Below, in pieces: positions 1 to 10,925 of a stretch of DNA of 64,000 bases. Position 1 is the first letter of the stretch; each line of letters begins with the position of its first letter. The stretch is from positions 1 through 64,000 of the forward strand of contig JAGYXB010000455.1 of the NCBI GenBank assembly GCA_022495005.1, in the 5' to 3' direction. The notes under the pieces are model-generated. The model was given only the letters and a program-made list of their open reading frames with translations, was not told the DNA's origin and made no database searches. A program made the position numbers and the translations under genes. Origin of the DNA: Rhyacophila brunnea. Lineage: Eukaryota > Arthropoda > Insecta > Trichoptera > Rhyacophilidae.

Positions 1-36
1 ACCTGTAAGAGTGAAACAGGAGTTTTTTGGACATAC

Positions 37-96
37 ATTTCCTGTAACGTTTGATTTTAAATTTTAGGGAAGACACTTTCTTGTATGAATAGTTGC
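37..96 (-). CDS. Candidate internal micro-exon, small-exon gene
   Basis: On the minus strand a very strong acceptor (TTTTCTCTTCAG just above 96) opens a 60-base exon that ends at a GTATGTCC donor (29-36). The exon starts with two bases completing a codon, has 19 open codons (NYSYKKVSSLKFKIKRYRK) and leaves one base, the same phase as the exons at 2820-2918 and 6048-6131. Joined to the exon at 2820-2918 it reads on without a stop. The product is not recognised; this part is very basic (Lys/Arg-rich). The gene probably continues beyond the left edge of the window. The exon call is inference from splice signals, phase and openness. Confidence 0.4.
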
Positions 97-1059
97 CTGA
101 AGAGAAAACATATTATTATATCCAGGGCTTTAATAATTCGCACAAAAAAAGCTCAACGTAGAGAGATAATATGACAACCATGCCATTGGATTCTTGCTTA
201 GAAAGTTTATTTTAATAGGATCGATTGGAAATGTTTTGTAAAATATGTCTCTCAGCATCAATAATAACATATTCTTCTTTTTTAATCGTGTCTATAGAAA
301 AGTTACACCTATAATCTTCTCATGCCTTGACCACTGACAGACCTCGTCATTGGCTTCAAATCATAGTTGGTGCAGCTAATTGGAATAAGCGGAAAAATTA
401 TCTTATTATGCTCCAAAGTTTTGTCGCCGCCACAGGGCTCGAAATGGAACGGAACGCACCGGAGTGCCGTTCCGGCTCGTGAAATTTGTAAAATTATCGT
501 TCCGTCTCGTGGAAAAAATATGTTGACCGTGTGAGCTAGATAGGCCATAGAATAGAAAATCTGACACACTTATTTTTATAAAATACACATAGAATTTGAT
601 GACTATGTAAATATCTTCAGAAAATTTGTCGAGCGCTCCGGTTCGTAAACTTTTCCATTTCGAGCGCTGCGCCGCCATATTTGTAGTTTGAAGGATCATC
701 GGGGTATACCTAGTTCTTCGTATAATCCTTGGTCCAGTTACTTCGATTCGTATTCGATTCATTATCTTCCCCCAATAACATTAATTATATTGAAAAATAA
801 AAATATCCACATAAAACAGTTGTGTAAAATATATGGGTTTGAAGTAAAAACACCCAGATGATTAGAAATTGTTACAGTAATACTTTATCGTATCCCTCCG
901 ATGTAAAATATTGCCGAAGCCACTGGTCAAATCCCTGGTTTGAGCCCGGAATCGCTCCCACGAGGCAACGAGCCATGCTGATGAATGGAAATCTGACTCC
1001 AGCGTCATAAAACTAAGCATCCCTTGCTAGGGGGCAGGAAGCTAGCTAGGATTCCGCAG
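97..1059. other. Noncoding, no clear feature
   Basis: AT-rich sequence. A GC-richer patch at 405-680 has several short overlapping minus-strand open frames, but none has recognisable protein character or splice sites. A tRNA-like B-box resemblance (GGTTTGAGCCC near 935) is too isolated to call a SINE. If the small-exon gene model is right, this is intron sequence. Confidence 0.4.
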
Positions 1060-1206
1060 CACTCACTATTTTGGCGCGAAAACGAGATTGATGACGTCAC
1101 GGAGGGGGAGTTTTACGATGCGATCTCACACGTGACCTTCTTAAGGGACGGCGGGGAAAACCCGTTTTCGGAAAAACGGCATCTCGTTTCCATCATCATC
1201 ACCTAT
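1060..1206 (+). CDS. Possible GC-rich exon of unknown gene
   Basis: This stretch is clearly GC-richer than its surroundings and is open on the plus strand. It reads like real protein (for example NEIDDVTEGEFYDAISHV, then FLRDGGENPF). An AG (ccgcag, about 1060) lies upstream and a GTAAAG donor at about 1207. The EFYDA-type motif occurs in some lipid-transfer and PH-domain proteins, but the match is far too short to name a family. No neighbouring plus-strand exon was found. It could equally be a retrocopy fragment or chance. Confidence 0.25.
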
Positions 1207-2819
1207 GTAAAGGAATCTAGAAAAGATAATGGCGCTTACCTATTATTTATTCTGGCAGTATTTTACTAGCATGTAGTGAGCATTTTAAATAAATGGTTAC
1301 TTCCGGTATTTTCAGAATATTATAAGGGATGATTGAAACAACCTATAATATTTATAACTCACATTAAATACTGATGAATAGATAAACGCATATATTTATT
1401 TATTGCTGATTATACACAAGGTTTTTAGAGCGTAAAGTATTTTCATTGATATACATAACACGGAAAAACTCCAGAAAGATATATATTAGGACCTAGGTTA
1501 GAAAACACTTTGGACCGAATAAGATTGGTATATATATTTACCGCTTACTAACCTAGAATTTTATTATTACTAATTATATAAAACAGATATTCCTTAATAT
1601 TTTCAAGAAAAATAGATATCTGGATTAGTGGCTGGTGCCATAGTATTTAGAGAAAAATATATGCTGTAATCCCATTCAGTTAAAGGATTTATTTTAAGAA
1701 TTGTTCTTATAGGTATGATTCTGATGTTTTTCCTAGTTAATAATACAATATTTTATAAGAGTCTCAATTTTTATTGATTTATGTTTTATACTTTTTTACT
1801 ACTCGGGTTTCGTTTTTTGCGTTCATAAAGCACGGTGCATACTCACCAATAATTGCAAATGCATGACACAGTATATTATAAATAGTTCTATTATATTTAC
1901 AACATTAATATATTATAGGTTAATATGCCAACAAATGAAACTCGGGTGGCAAAAAAAGTAATACAATAATAAATTATTTACGATTTAAATTCAAATTCAA
2001 ATAGATCCGGTGGATCTAGAACCTTCCATGAAGTTTATGAAGGAGTTACTATGTGCTCTTGATAACATCAAAAAGGACGCAGAGAGGCTCAGGATAGATA
2101 TGTCTTGAGGATGGATATGCAATCGGTCATGCTCCTGAATGATGTGTAGCGCCAGATGAACTTACTAACTAAGAGTCTATTCATCTTATAGAAAGAAACG
2201 ATTAATGTATAAGAACACTTACTGAGTAAGTCAGTAAAAAATGTTTCAATTAATATTATAATACATATTATAAGTACCTACCTACTCACTGAAATTTGAA
2301 TATAACGTTGATAGATATTATATAAAACGACTATATTAAAAAAACCTGTCTCTATCTAAATCAATATTGACAGGTAGGTTTTATATGTTTGAAAAAAAAA
2401 CAAAACTCATTTCCTCAGTGGCTAAGATTGTGATCAGGGGTGTACAAATCAATATATTGTTTACAACGTTAGATATAACCTTTTTGTCGAATTCAATTTC
2501 GGCACTCAAAATTTCAATTTATGAAAGAGACAACAACGTTTTTTTATAGTTGAGATGAAACATAAATAAATTGTATATATGCTTCTAACTGTAGCAGAGT
2601 GATAACAATAATTTACAGAACCTACTAATAAAGAAGTTATTTGAAGGAATTAGAATTTAAATTATAATTGATTTAATTATCAATAATTAATACAATTAAT
2701 AAACAGCTGAGGGTTTGAATTCATTTAGTTTGATAAATTGCACGTTATTTTTTTATATAATGATTATTAACATGTGGATCTATGACATCGGTATTTTTAA
2801 TGTGCCATTTTATCCTTAC
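1207..2819. other. AT-rich noncoding DNA (putative intron)
   Basis: Several GTGAGT/GTAAGT-like donors exist on the minus strand (near 1358, 1848, 2161, 2220), but each candidate exon has stops or the wrong length for the local exon phase. Nothing else is seen. Confidence 0.4.
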
Positions 2820-2918
2820 CTTTCCCACCAATATTAATACAATCAGACAACTTGCTATCAAATTTCGTAAAAATGTATGATAAATTACCTCTTAAATACT
2901 CTGTCTGAGGCGGAAATG
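2820..2918 (-). CDS. Candidate internal exon, small-exon gene
   Basis: The minus-strand acceptor is TCTTCTTTTTTGCAG (above 2918) and the donor is AAAG|GTAAGGAT (below 2820); both are strong. The 99-base exon has two leading bases, 32 open codons and one trailing base. The other two frames contain stops. The peptide begins FPPQTEYLRGNLSYIFTKFD and continues SKLSDCINIGGK, with one cysteine. It joins in phase to the exon at 6048-6131 (upstream) and to 37-96 (downstream). The protein family is not recognised. Same-phase small exons separated by kilobase introns recall aphid bicycle-type secreted effector genes, but no bicycle motif is proven here. Confidence 0.55.
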
Positions 2919-5900
2919 CTGCAAAAAAGAAGATGAAATTATCAAAATATTGATGTTTTAAAATTGTTATGCCACGTCGTTCCTGTGCACATTGAATTAT
3001 TATTTGTTTATTTAAATATATATTAATATTATTGATTGTAATAGAACTTCACATAAATTATATTGTCTGATATTTTAATTTAATATTATAATAGATGTCA
3101 GAGGAACTTACTAATTTAAACAAAGAGATAGTTGTCATCATAATTTAATTACTATAAACGGCTAGAAATTTTTGGAGTATAATCGATGTTAGTAATATAC
3201 AATGATAAAACACATGTGTATTATTATAATACATACGTCTAGCCCGGTCATGTATCTAGTTTAATCGAATAGCCTCACTTCACTCTGAAAAGACGACTTA
3301 TACAGCGTATCTATTTTTTGATATCAAGCAATGCTACTGCTCTGAACTAGGCAAGTTAAATACTAGATTGAGCTGGACTCAGTGATAACTGAAGATCAAG
3401 TAGTGCTTTGTATAGCTGGAATAGCAACTTCTTCCTTGCCAGGGCAGTACTGTGTTCAACGATCAAACCTTTGAGCAAAAGTATTCGACGCCCGCGTGCA
3501 GTATTATAATATTATCAAAGTTTTAGGAGTTTAATACTTTGGACGCGGAAGATGCACACGGTGCGTAATGACCAGGCGGCCAATCGATGTAATTAACGTG
3601 CATTTTAAAGGGGGCAATTAAAATCTCATTATCTATTCAGCAGCGAAAGCGTTAAAATTGAAGTACCATGACTTTACATATAGATTGAAATTGAACAGAA
3701 TTGAAAGTTTAACCTTAACATGAGCTTGCGAATTGTTATTTCTTCTCAATTATTTTTTGTAACGTGGAGAATATGCACTGAACCAAGGTAAACATAATGA
3801 ATTCTTGAGACCTTTACAATGTGGCTATTTAGACGTTTGCTAAAAGTCTCTTAGACTAAAATAATGACCAATGTTGACGTTAATAAATAAATTATTAAAT
3901 GATTCAAGATGGTCTTCATAGTTAAAACCTGAAAAGTTAAATCTATAAAATGCAGGCGTTTATAAGTTGATACTTGCCATAATAATATATATAAAAAGAT
4001 TGTACTACGATACATATTTCCCTTACAATACGAGCTTTATCAAATATGAGTGAAATACTACCTACAATTTACGCTTGTTTATGTAAAGTTATGTATAATT
4101 AATATATATATATATATATTAATTAAAGCTCACGTAAGCGAAACACGTTTAAATTAATAATATCCATCGCCTATTTTTTAAACTGTAAATAGATATAAAT
4201 ATAATATAATTGTATATGCATACCTTAAATTGTTATGAATTCCTTAAATCTAGTCACTAATATGAAAATCTTTCTCTTAAAATTAATCAAAAATGACCGA
4301 AAAATTATACGTACTATTAATACTAGAAACATATTTATATACATCAGCCACATTTCCAGAGAGCAAATAATGTTTATATTTTCTAAAGTTTTACTTAATA
4401 GTGCTTGATAAATGGATCTGTTTTGTAAACCATTTATATTTTCTGAAAATTCTCTTTCATTCCGTATTCTTAAATTTTTTTCACCGAAAAAAGACTGAAA
4501 GAAAAAAATGAAGAAGAACAGGGAAGTGGGGAAGACAATTCAACGATACAAAAAATGACTTAATTTGTTCCATTTTATTCTATCCAGTAATATACTAATT
4601 GAATAGACGATTTATTATACCCCTTTACCGATTCTAATTGATTTTTAATATACATACTATACTTATTTATAACAGTATTTTTTGATTAATTTATGTAAAA
4701 TAAGTTTTATTAAATTATTTTTTGCTTATATATACTTATATATTTGCTTATACTTCTTTAAGCGCGTTTGGAAAAACAGATCAGAGTGAATTTTTGGCGT
4801 GGGACGAAGTTGCGTGCGCAAATGTAACGCATTAATTTGGCGTGGGACGAAAGTTTTGCCCGCCGATGCAACATAATTTATTTTGCGCGGCGACGTTCGA
4901 GTGTTCTAAATGCTGGATGTTTATAATTTTCAGGTATGATATTGAGGGCTGTGGCTTGGGCCGGTTGGGTAAAGACTGAATGTTGCAACTTTTATTTAAG
5001 AGTAAAATTACATATCACTTAATATATAAATTTTGTGAATGTTTAATTGGTAAATAATTCAAACAATGGTATGTTGTAAATTTACAATATAAACACACTG
5101 CATATACAAAAATACATATTTTTATAGTTTGGGATAATATTTGTCGTATATCCCATTTTTAGCGGTTTATAATAATTGAAGACAATAATAATTATTATTT
5201 TTCATTCCAAAAGCCAATATCACGTTTCAATTAAACCATTAAATAGGCTATGTTTTACTTTTGATTTGTAATAAATAAATATTGTTAACGAAAATAGTTG
5301 TGCAGTCATCTGTTTAAGCAAAGATAGTCGAAATAGCGGTTTGCTAAATTTTTCAAACACAGGTTTTGAGATTTTTTCTTCCAAAGTTGGTACATTCTGC
5401 AATAATATTTGTTTTGTTATTTTTTGTTTTGTTATGCCAAAAAAGTATAACTTCTAACGCGCGTACATAAGTACATACACCGATTTTTTTATTTAACAAA
5501 TAAGACACAATATTTCAGAATGTAACATTATATAATACTGAATATACATAATTTGAAAACATCTCATGTTTTAAAATATACAGGCGCGAATGCAGCAGAT
5601 ACAGGTTCAAGTCCAGTCGAGTGTCGTATTTATTTGTACAAAAACGTTCATTTCTTGTGTGTTTAGTAAAATAAGTTTTGTTACCATCGTAATATTACCT
5701 ACATAATTGGTTGAACTTAACAGACCTAATTTAATATCATTTATTCAAAATTCCCGCTCTTTGAGGACATATTTTTCAAAGTATACAAATAGAGGCGTCA
5801 GCCGTCCGGTCACTAGATTTCTAGTACAAAGTACCTGCTAAAATAGGGACTTAGGAAAAATGGCAGTTGAGAACAGACCGGGAACGCGAGTATGCCATTT

Positions 5901-6047
5901 TTATTACCAAACCAAACGTGAACTCATGTTCAAACAAGTAATTGAATAAAATTTGTAACAGGGAGGCGATGTCCTCGTCGCACATTCAATACCCACATAA
6001 TTTGTAACGGTAGGTATGTAATATTATCCCTAAATGTAACTTACTTG
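2919..6047. other. Putative intron with possible extra micro-exons
   Basis: AT-rich. Two further minus-strand segments fit the same exon phase and length rule but have weaker GTAAAA donors: 4395-4442 (48 bases, acceptor GAATTTTCAG) and 5259-5309 (51 bases, acceptor TTGCTTAAACAG). They may be chance. An AT dinucleotide run lies at 4101-4119. At about 4790-4880 a GC-rich motif (TTTGGCGTGGGACGAA) occurs twice in tandem, about 44 bases apart. A GC-rich patch at 3480-3600 holds an imperfect inverted repeat. Confidence 0.35.
4101..4119. repeat. AT microsatellite
   Basis: A run of alternating A and T flanked by ATTAATT on both sides, so the whole tract is palindromic. Confidence 0.8.
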
Positions 6048-6131
6048 CATTGAAGAATAAAGGTACATACATGCAGTATTTTAATACATCAAACCCACCC
6101 TTTCGAAGAAATCTCGCTAGATTGTATGCTG
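6048..6131 (-). CDS. Candidate internal exon, small-exon gene
   Basis: The minus-strand acceptor is CTTATTACAG and the donor is CAA|GTAAGTTA. The 84-base exon has two leading bases, 27 open codons and one trailing base. It reads YNLARFLRKGGFDVLKYCMY, then VPLFFNA. Joined to 2820-2918 the sequence runs on through the junction (FFNA-T-FPPQ). One cysteine is present. No known domain is recognised. The first exon, which should encode the N terminus, was not found; candidates upstream include a 21-base open micro-exon at 6523-6543 and one at 11348-11368. Confidence 0.5.
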
Positions 6132-6199
6132 TAATAAGTTGACCTAATGTCATTAACCGATTGCCAATAGTAGCTTGATTTGAAAGCAGGTATTAAAAC

Positions 6200-6392
6200 G
6201 CCAATAGTTAAAATTTGTCGTAATTAGTATGTCACCTAGTAGCATAGTGGACAATGCGCGGACGAGGTGTAAAACCAAGAGATGCAGGTTCGATTCCTAC
6301 CGTGTGTCCTACTTTTTCCAAAAAGATTTTTTCAATTGGTTACAATATATTTTCTCAGAAGTGTTTTTCAGAATTATGTATGTTTAATGTCA
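6200..6392 (+). mobile_element. tRNA-derived SINE, family C
   Basis: A tRNA-like head (A-box-like TAGCATAGTGGACAATGCGC, B-box GGTTCGATTCC near 6289) is followed by a body ending near TTTTCTCAGAAGTG. A second copy at 54517-54707 shares both the tRNA-like part and the flanking body, including the upstream AGTTAAAATTTGTCGTAAT, so this is a dispersed repeat and not a functional tRNA. Confidence 0.65.
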
Positions 6393-7639
6393 TTAGTTTA
6401 CAATGTGTACCTAATTAAAGCTGGTGATAGCAGTAATTGAATGAAATCAAAATAGTTATCATATCGCAAATAATATCGTACTTATATAACTGTTATTAGA
6501 TATAAATACCTGTTTATTATACCGTTAATGAGTAAGATCAAAGCTGAAAAACAGCTTCCATGTTTTCAAATCTATATAAATTACTTTACTTCCTATAATG
6601 TTTTCATAACATCGCAGTTTCAAATTATAATTAGCTCGCATAATTCAAAATGAAAACACTAAAGGCGAATTAATGGCTTCTATAATTATGTTTTTGTAAC
6701 ATTCAAAGCAAAATAATGTTCACTTCCTTATAAAGTTTATAAAAAGCGGAAATAAGTCATAAAACTATTAGGAAATGAAACAGAAAAACACATTAAAAGC
6801 GAAATCATAGCAGTAAGATTGTGTACACTGCAAAGCGATGCGACTAATAAAAGCGATTATTCTTTTGGAGGTGTAAGTGATGATCATGATCATGGAGAAG
6901 TGAAGAACTAAAGTCTCATGATAATGTAAATTGCGTGTTTATTTGCGAGTTTGACAGTAGTACAGCAATATAATAGTACAATACTACAACATAGCAACGG
7001 GGTAGAATGATATTATTGTCCGACGCACTAAGTTTTCTAGCAAGATACAATGTGAAGTGAGTTTACGAAGTGATAAGATCGAGTGAGTATATCGAATCAT
7101 ATTTGTTCGATTATTCCAGTCTTTTTATTTAACCCAACATGGTTAAAATAAAATCACGAATATTTTAATATAATTTTACTGGGGTAAAAAAGTGCTTCCC
7201 TACTTGAAAGATGTAATCTTTTGTATGCAAAAGAATATACATATTATGTTGTGAACAACTTATTTTTTTCGTTTCTCGTCAAGTCAGCGTTAATTGAAAC
7301 TGCTGACGGCCTGTGAATCATCAAATAAACAACTTTTAAATATTAAATAAATTATTACTATTAAATAAATGAGAAATAATTTGAGAACTGAATCACAATA
7401 TGGATCCGATGACAACCACATTATTTTATGATCATTAAACTAAAAAATAAAAATTGCATATCAGTTTAAATATGCAATGAAGAGAAAATAATCTGTCAAT
7501 AAATTTAAAACTCACTTCCAAAATATCCAATAGAGTTATAGAAATGGTAAAGTTTTACGTTTGATTATAAATATCGTTTATTTAAATCATGAGTGGGAAT
7601 CCTGTGTATTTTGCACGAAAGAGTTAATTAAAATGACCT
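6393..7639. other. Noncoding, no clear feature
   Basis: AT-rich. A 21-base open minus-strand segment (6523-6543) has an excellent acceptor (CTGTTTTTCAG) and matches the phase of the neighbouring exons, but its GTATAA donor competes with a better GTATTT donor that would give the wrong length. Confidence 0.35.
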
Positions 7640-7949
7640 ACCAATGGTTATAATATATGGATGTGAAATCTGGAGCCTGACGGAGATAAAAGAGAAGGCT
7701 GTCCGAGTGATTAAAAAAATCTATGAAAAATGCTTAGATCGGAGTAAGAAAACCAAAGGATGTGTTTATTTATTTACCAATGCTAAGATCTATGACAAGG
7801 ACTCAGATGGTCTAGTCATATTATTAGATGTTGTGGATCTAGAGTTATTGAGAGGGTTTATGAAGGAATATCAGTAGACAATTGACCCCTGGGTAGCCCT
7901 GGAAGTAGATGGGCCGACAAGTGTGCAGATGGGCTGATTGTGACAGACT

Positions 7950-7950
<1 letters not shown>
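7640..7950 (+). pseudogene. Non-LTR retrotransposon 3' remnant (RT C terminus)
   Basis: A decayed reverse-transcriptase C-terminal region. The open part reads YGCEIWSLTE and then KKIYEKCLDRS, matching the YGCE-W-L and ERKIYRKI-type segments common after the RT domain of insect non-LTR elements. Frame is lost afterwards. The downstream GRPR-RW-type basic motif is only recognisable in pieces, and the remnant ends in a GA microsatellite. Confidence 0.55.

Positions 7951-7951
<1 letters not shown>

Positions 7952-7993
<42 letters not shown>
7952..7993. repeat. GA microsatellite
   Basis: An uninterrupted GA run of about 42 bases directly after the retrotransposon remnant. It may have grown from the element's 3' tail. 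Confidence 0.9.
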
Positions 7994-7994
<1 letters not shown>

Positions 7995-9431
7995 ATAGGG
8001 TGGAGAGTCCTGAAAAATAGTTGTATAGTTAGCTATAGACCACCTGAAACGTCAGATTTAATGGGTAGATTTATTTTAGAATTGTATAAAATTTAATTTT
8101 AGTTAAAGTTGTCGAAAATATCTTGCCCAAAGATATATTATATTGTTTTATTTATAAATTAATATAAGTGTTATTTCTCTTCGTATTCATTACCGCAGTA
8201 ATGCAAATAAATAACAGCCTGAAATTCACATTGGGACATTTTCGATCTCTACGAGAGAAACATTTTTCACTAGGTTCATTCAAGTCTTTAATCTGATTGA
8301 ATATAAATAACATCTAATTTAGTATAATTTCTCCCCTACTTCTTTTCACTATAACGGAGAAAAGATCATCTAAAATCTTAGTTGGAAGTTGGGTGCATTT
8401 AATAATAACAAATAATCATATGTGTCTGGTCAGTCGCAATTATTTATTTCTACAAATATTTTAAAATTAAAAGAAAGCGCAGACTAATCTTTATTACGAT
8501 AAACACAATGAAAAATTTACGTGTGGCTAAATAGTGCTTGCCCTAGAAATATGTCGGAATGTATTTCTAATTACAGAACGGTAATTTGGGAGAAACAATG
8601 ACTGGAGAAGAATGATATCGTATCATAAACAAAATAATTTTGTATTTTGATTCCTATTAAAATTTATAAAGTTAATCATTCTAAATATTAAGGAGTTATG
8701 TTATATTATCATAGCAAAGTCAATTTAGCTATATGGTAATGTAGGTTGTAGTTTATTTCTGGTGGATTAACGTAGGTAACAAAACATATCGCTGAAAAAT
8801 TCAAGGGCGTACTAAACCAAAAAAAGAGGGAGTACATAGAAAAGAAAACGTATGACGTATGGATTATTTGATATAACTGCGATCGTTTTAAACTAGCCAA
8901 ACGGTTTTGTCGCTTTCCTTTGCCGCTTAGCTCACTGTAGACGAATAAACTCAAAAGTTATATCACGGCGACTCAAAGTTTATGAAATTATTATTATTAA
9001 GACATAATGGATGTTATGAAGTCCATAATTCTATTTATAGTATATGTTGTCCAAGTTATTCAGCCATAATGAAATCACTAGGGTATTATTATGATGGTAG
9101 TTAATTAGAGCATTGAATTTACGTGAGAGGTAATGAATTTACGTGAGAGGTAATAATAGAGTTAATGCGTTAACATTAATATCGAATAGGATTATGTTTT
9201 AATAAATATTCATGGTATTTATATTGTATATATTATTTTTATTATGATAGTCCTTCAAGAGGATATAATATTTAAAATTATAAATTAAATAAAGAACACA
9301 TGCGTCGGATGACTTCTGCTTACAAGGATGATATTGAAAAAAAATAATAAAATATATCTTATTTATATACACTATTTTTATTACATGTTATTCTAGTATA
9401 GTATAATATAATATAGTTTTGAGAAAGATCT
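7994..9431. other. Noncoding, no clear feature
   Basis: AT-rich sequence without supported genes or recognised repeats, apart from a direct 19-base duplication (AATTTACGTGAGAGGTAAT) near 9116-9151. An 81-codon minus-strand open frame at 8709-8954 lacks motifs. Confidence 0.4.
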
Positions 9432-9775
9432 TTGTGGCTATTCAACAAAGTGGCATTTGAAGCTCAGGCAATAATGAGGAGCTATACCTACACACTTGAA
9501 GGAGGCGAAAAGATCATGTGGCATATGACAATGCAGATACTGCACTGGATAGAATGCATAGAATGCTGGAGGATATACCGGCCAGGCGGGCTATGTACGC
9601 AACTCTCGATGGCAAAAGAAGGCCTGAACGGCCGAAATTGAGATGCCTGGACGGCGCCACGGGAGATACAAAAATGCTCATTCAAAGCAACTGGAGAGTA
9701 TCGGCGCTGGATCGTCCAGGATGGAGGAAGTTTTTGAAAGAGGCCAATAACTGACAAGGATTGTTGATGATGATG
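9432..9775 (+). pseudogene. Non-LTR retrotransposon 3' remnant
   Basis: The translated fragment spans two frames. It first reads GEKI, then shifts to AYDNADTALDRMHRMLEDIP, then GKRRPERPKLRCLDG and WRVSALDRPGWRKFLKEA. The RPGRPRLRWLD-like block followed by W-ALDRPGWRKFLKEA is the usual C-terminal end of insect R1/jockey-type reverse transcriptase polyproteins. The piece ends in a TGATGATGATGAT tail, typical of such elements. It is 5'-truncated and frameshifted. Confidence 0.7.
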
Positions 9776-10414
9776 ATTCAGTATGGTGAATAAGATTTTT
9801 AAAAGTTTCAAATACAAAAATAAGTAGATATAAGTACTTAAATAATTTTTTTTATATTTTTTTTATCTCGCAGCAAATTATAATATTATTATGGTGAGTA
9901 CAAAGTGACAAAAATGTAGAGTTCAGTGTTGTAATATTGCGGTTTTTATTAGTATGTAGTACCTACCTACAATTTTATTATTACTGTTTGGACGAAATGA
10001 ATATTTTTACATTGAAAATAAAATACGATAGCGTTGATATCCCTAGAGATACCAAGGAAATCACTCATCATTAAGCGAAAAATTTCGATTGATAAATTTT
10101 TGTGACATCAGTTACATATTTATGAGAGATGTTATTTATTTCCTTGACGAATGTTATACTGACGAAAACATTGGGATGAAATTAATATTAAAAGAAAAGA
10201 CATAATCGATGCTATAAAAATAGAATTATGAATAAAAATAATTCATAACAATACAAATATAACAATATAATGCGATGTATCAAATCATCATAATAATTTT
10301 TCTGCAATTTAGTATTGGTGTTGACCACCTCTTTGAGATTTATCAACAACACAAACATAGACGCCTCCAAGCCAACCCGGCCCGCATCAAACTCAAGCGT
10401 ATACAAGGCACGTT

Positions 10415-10560
10415 CGGAAGTGAAGCATCAGTAGTTTTTCCCCCTTGCCGATGTCTCAGGAGCAGATACCTAAGACTGAAATGTGTTTTGACTGAGTTTA
10501 CAAAGACTTGATGTAATAAAAAGTGCCCATGGAAGAGAGAAGCAGATTGAACTAATAAAA
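10415..10560 (+). repeat. Dispersed repeat family R, copy 1
   Basis: The segment with GTGAAGCATCAG, ATGTCTCAGGAGCAG, ACC(T/A)AAG and GAGAGAAGCA recurs at 40255-40376 (plus 40800-40815) in the same orientation, and at about 46350-46400 and 58680-58820 in reverse. Class is unknown; it has no coding capacity. Confidence 0.5.
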
Positions 10561-10679
10561 ACAAATGATTCTAATTATTAAATACCTGCATAGTATACAA
10601 AAAAGGAAACTAAAACAATTCTAACATATAAAACACGTCCTCAATAAGACTATGCAAACTTTTTAAATGCAACAATTGG

Positions 10680-10722
10680 CATATGTGGCGACCAGGTCAG
10701 ATGGCCCGAAGGGTACAACAGA
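10680..10722 (-). repeat. Short dispersed repeat (gacctggtcgcc motif)
   Basis: In reverse complement this matches 46105-46160, which also carries a CGGGCC...GACCTGGTCGCCACA block. It is a weaker match to 40945-40995. Probably a fragment of an old retroposon. Confidence 0.35.
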
Positions 10723-10807
10723 TGGTTGGAGCGATTTAAATATCTCTTCAATATATTTTTAGGTATTTGATAAATTTAACAGTACCATGATGATCCTCGT
10801 TGTCTAT

Positions 10808-10925
10808 TAATTGCATAAGGCGTTGGCCTTGAATCCGGGGATCCATGTTCGAATGTCGGTGAGGGCACAATATATTAATTTTCTCAAAGCCTGGGTGTTT
10901 GTAATTGTTTCACTTTCACAGTGGA
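10808..10925 (+). mobile_element. tRNA-derived SINE, family B (diverged)
   Basis: It shares the family order: GCATAAGGCG(T/C)TGGCCTT, a B-box-like GTTCGAATGTC, then GTGAGGGCACAATAT and AAAGCCTGGGTGTTTGT. The better copies lie at 26985-27180 and 28375-28557. Confidence 0.55.

Noticed and set aside
8709..8954. 81-codon minus-strand open frame
   Set aside because: No motif; AT-rich, chance length; the acceptor inside it leads only to a stop.
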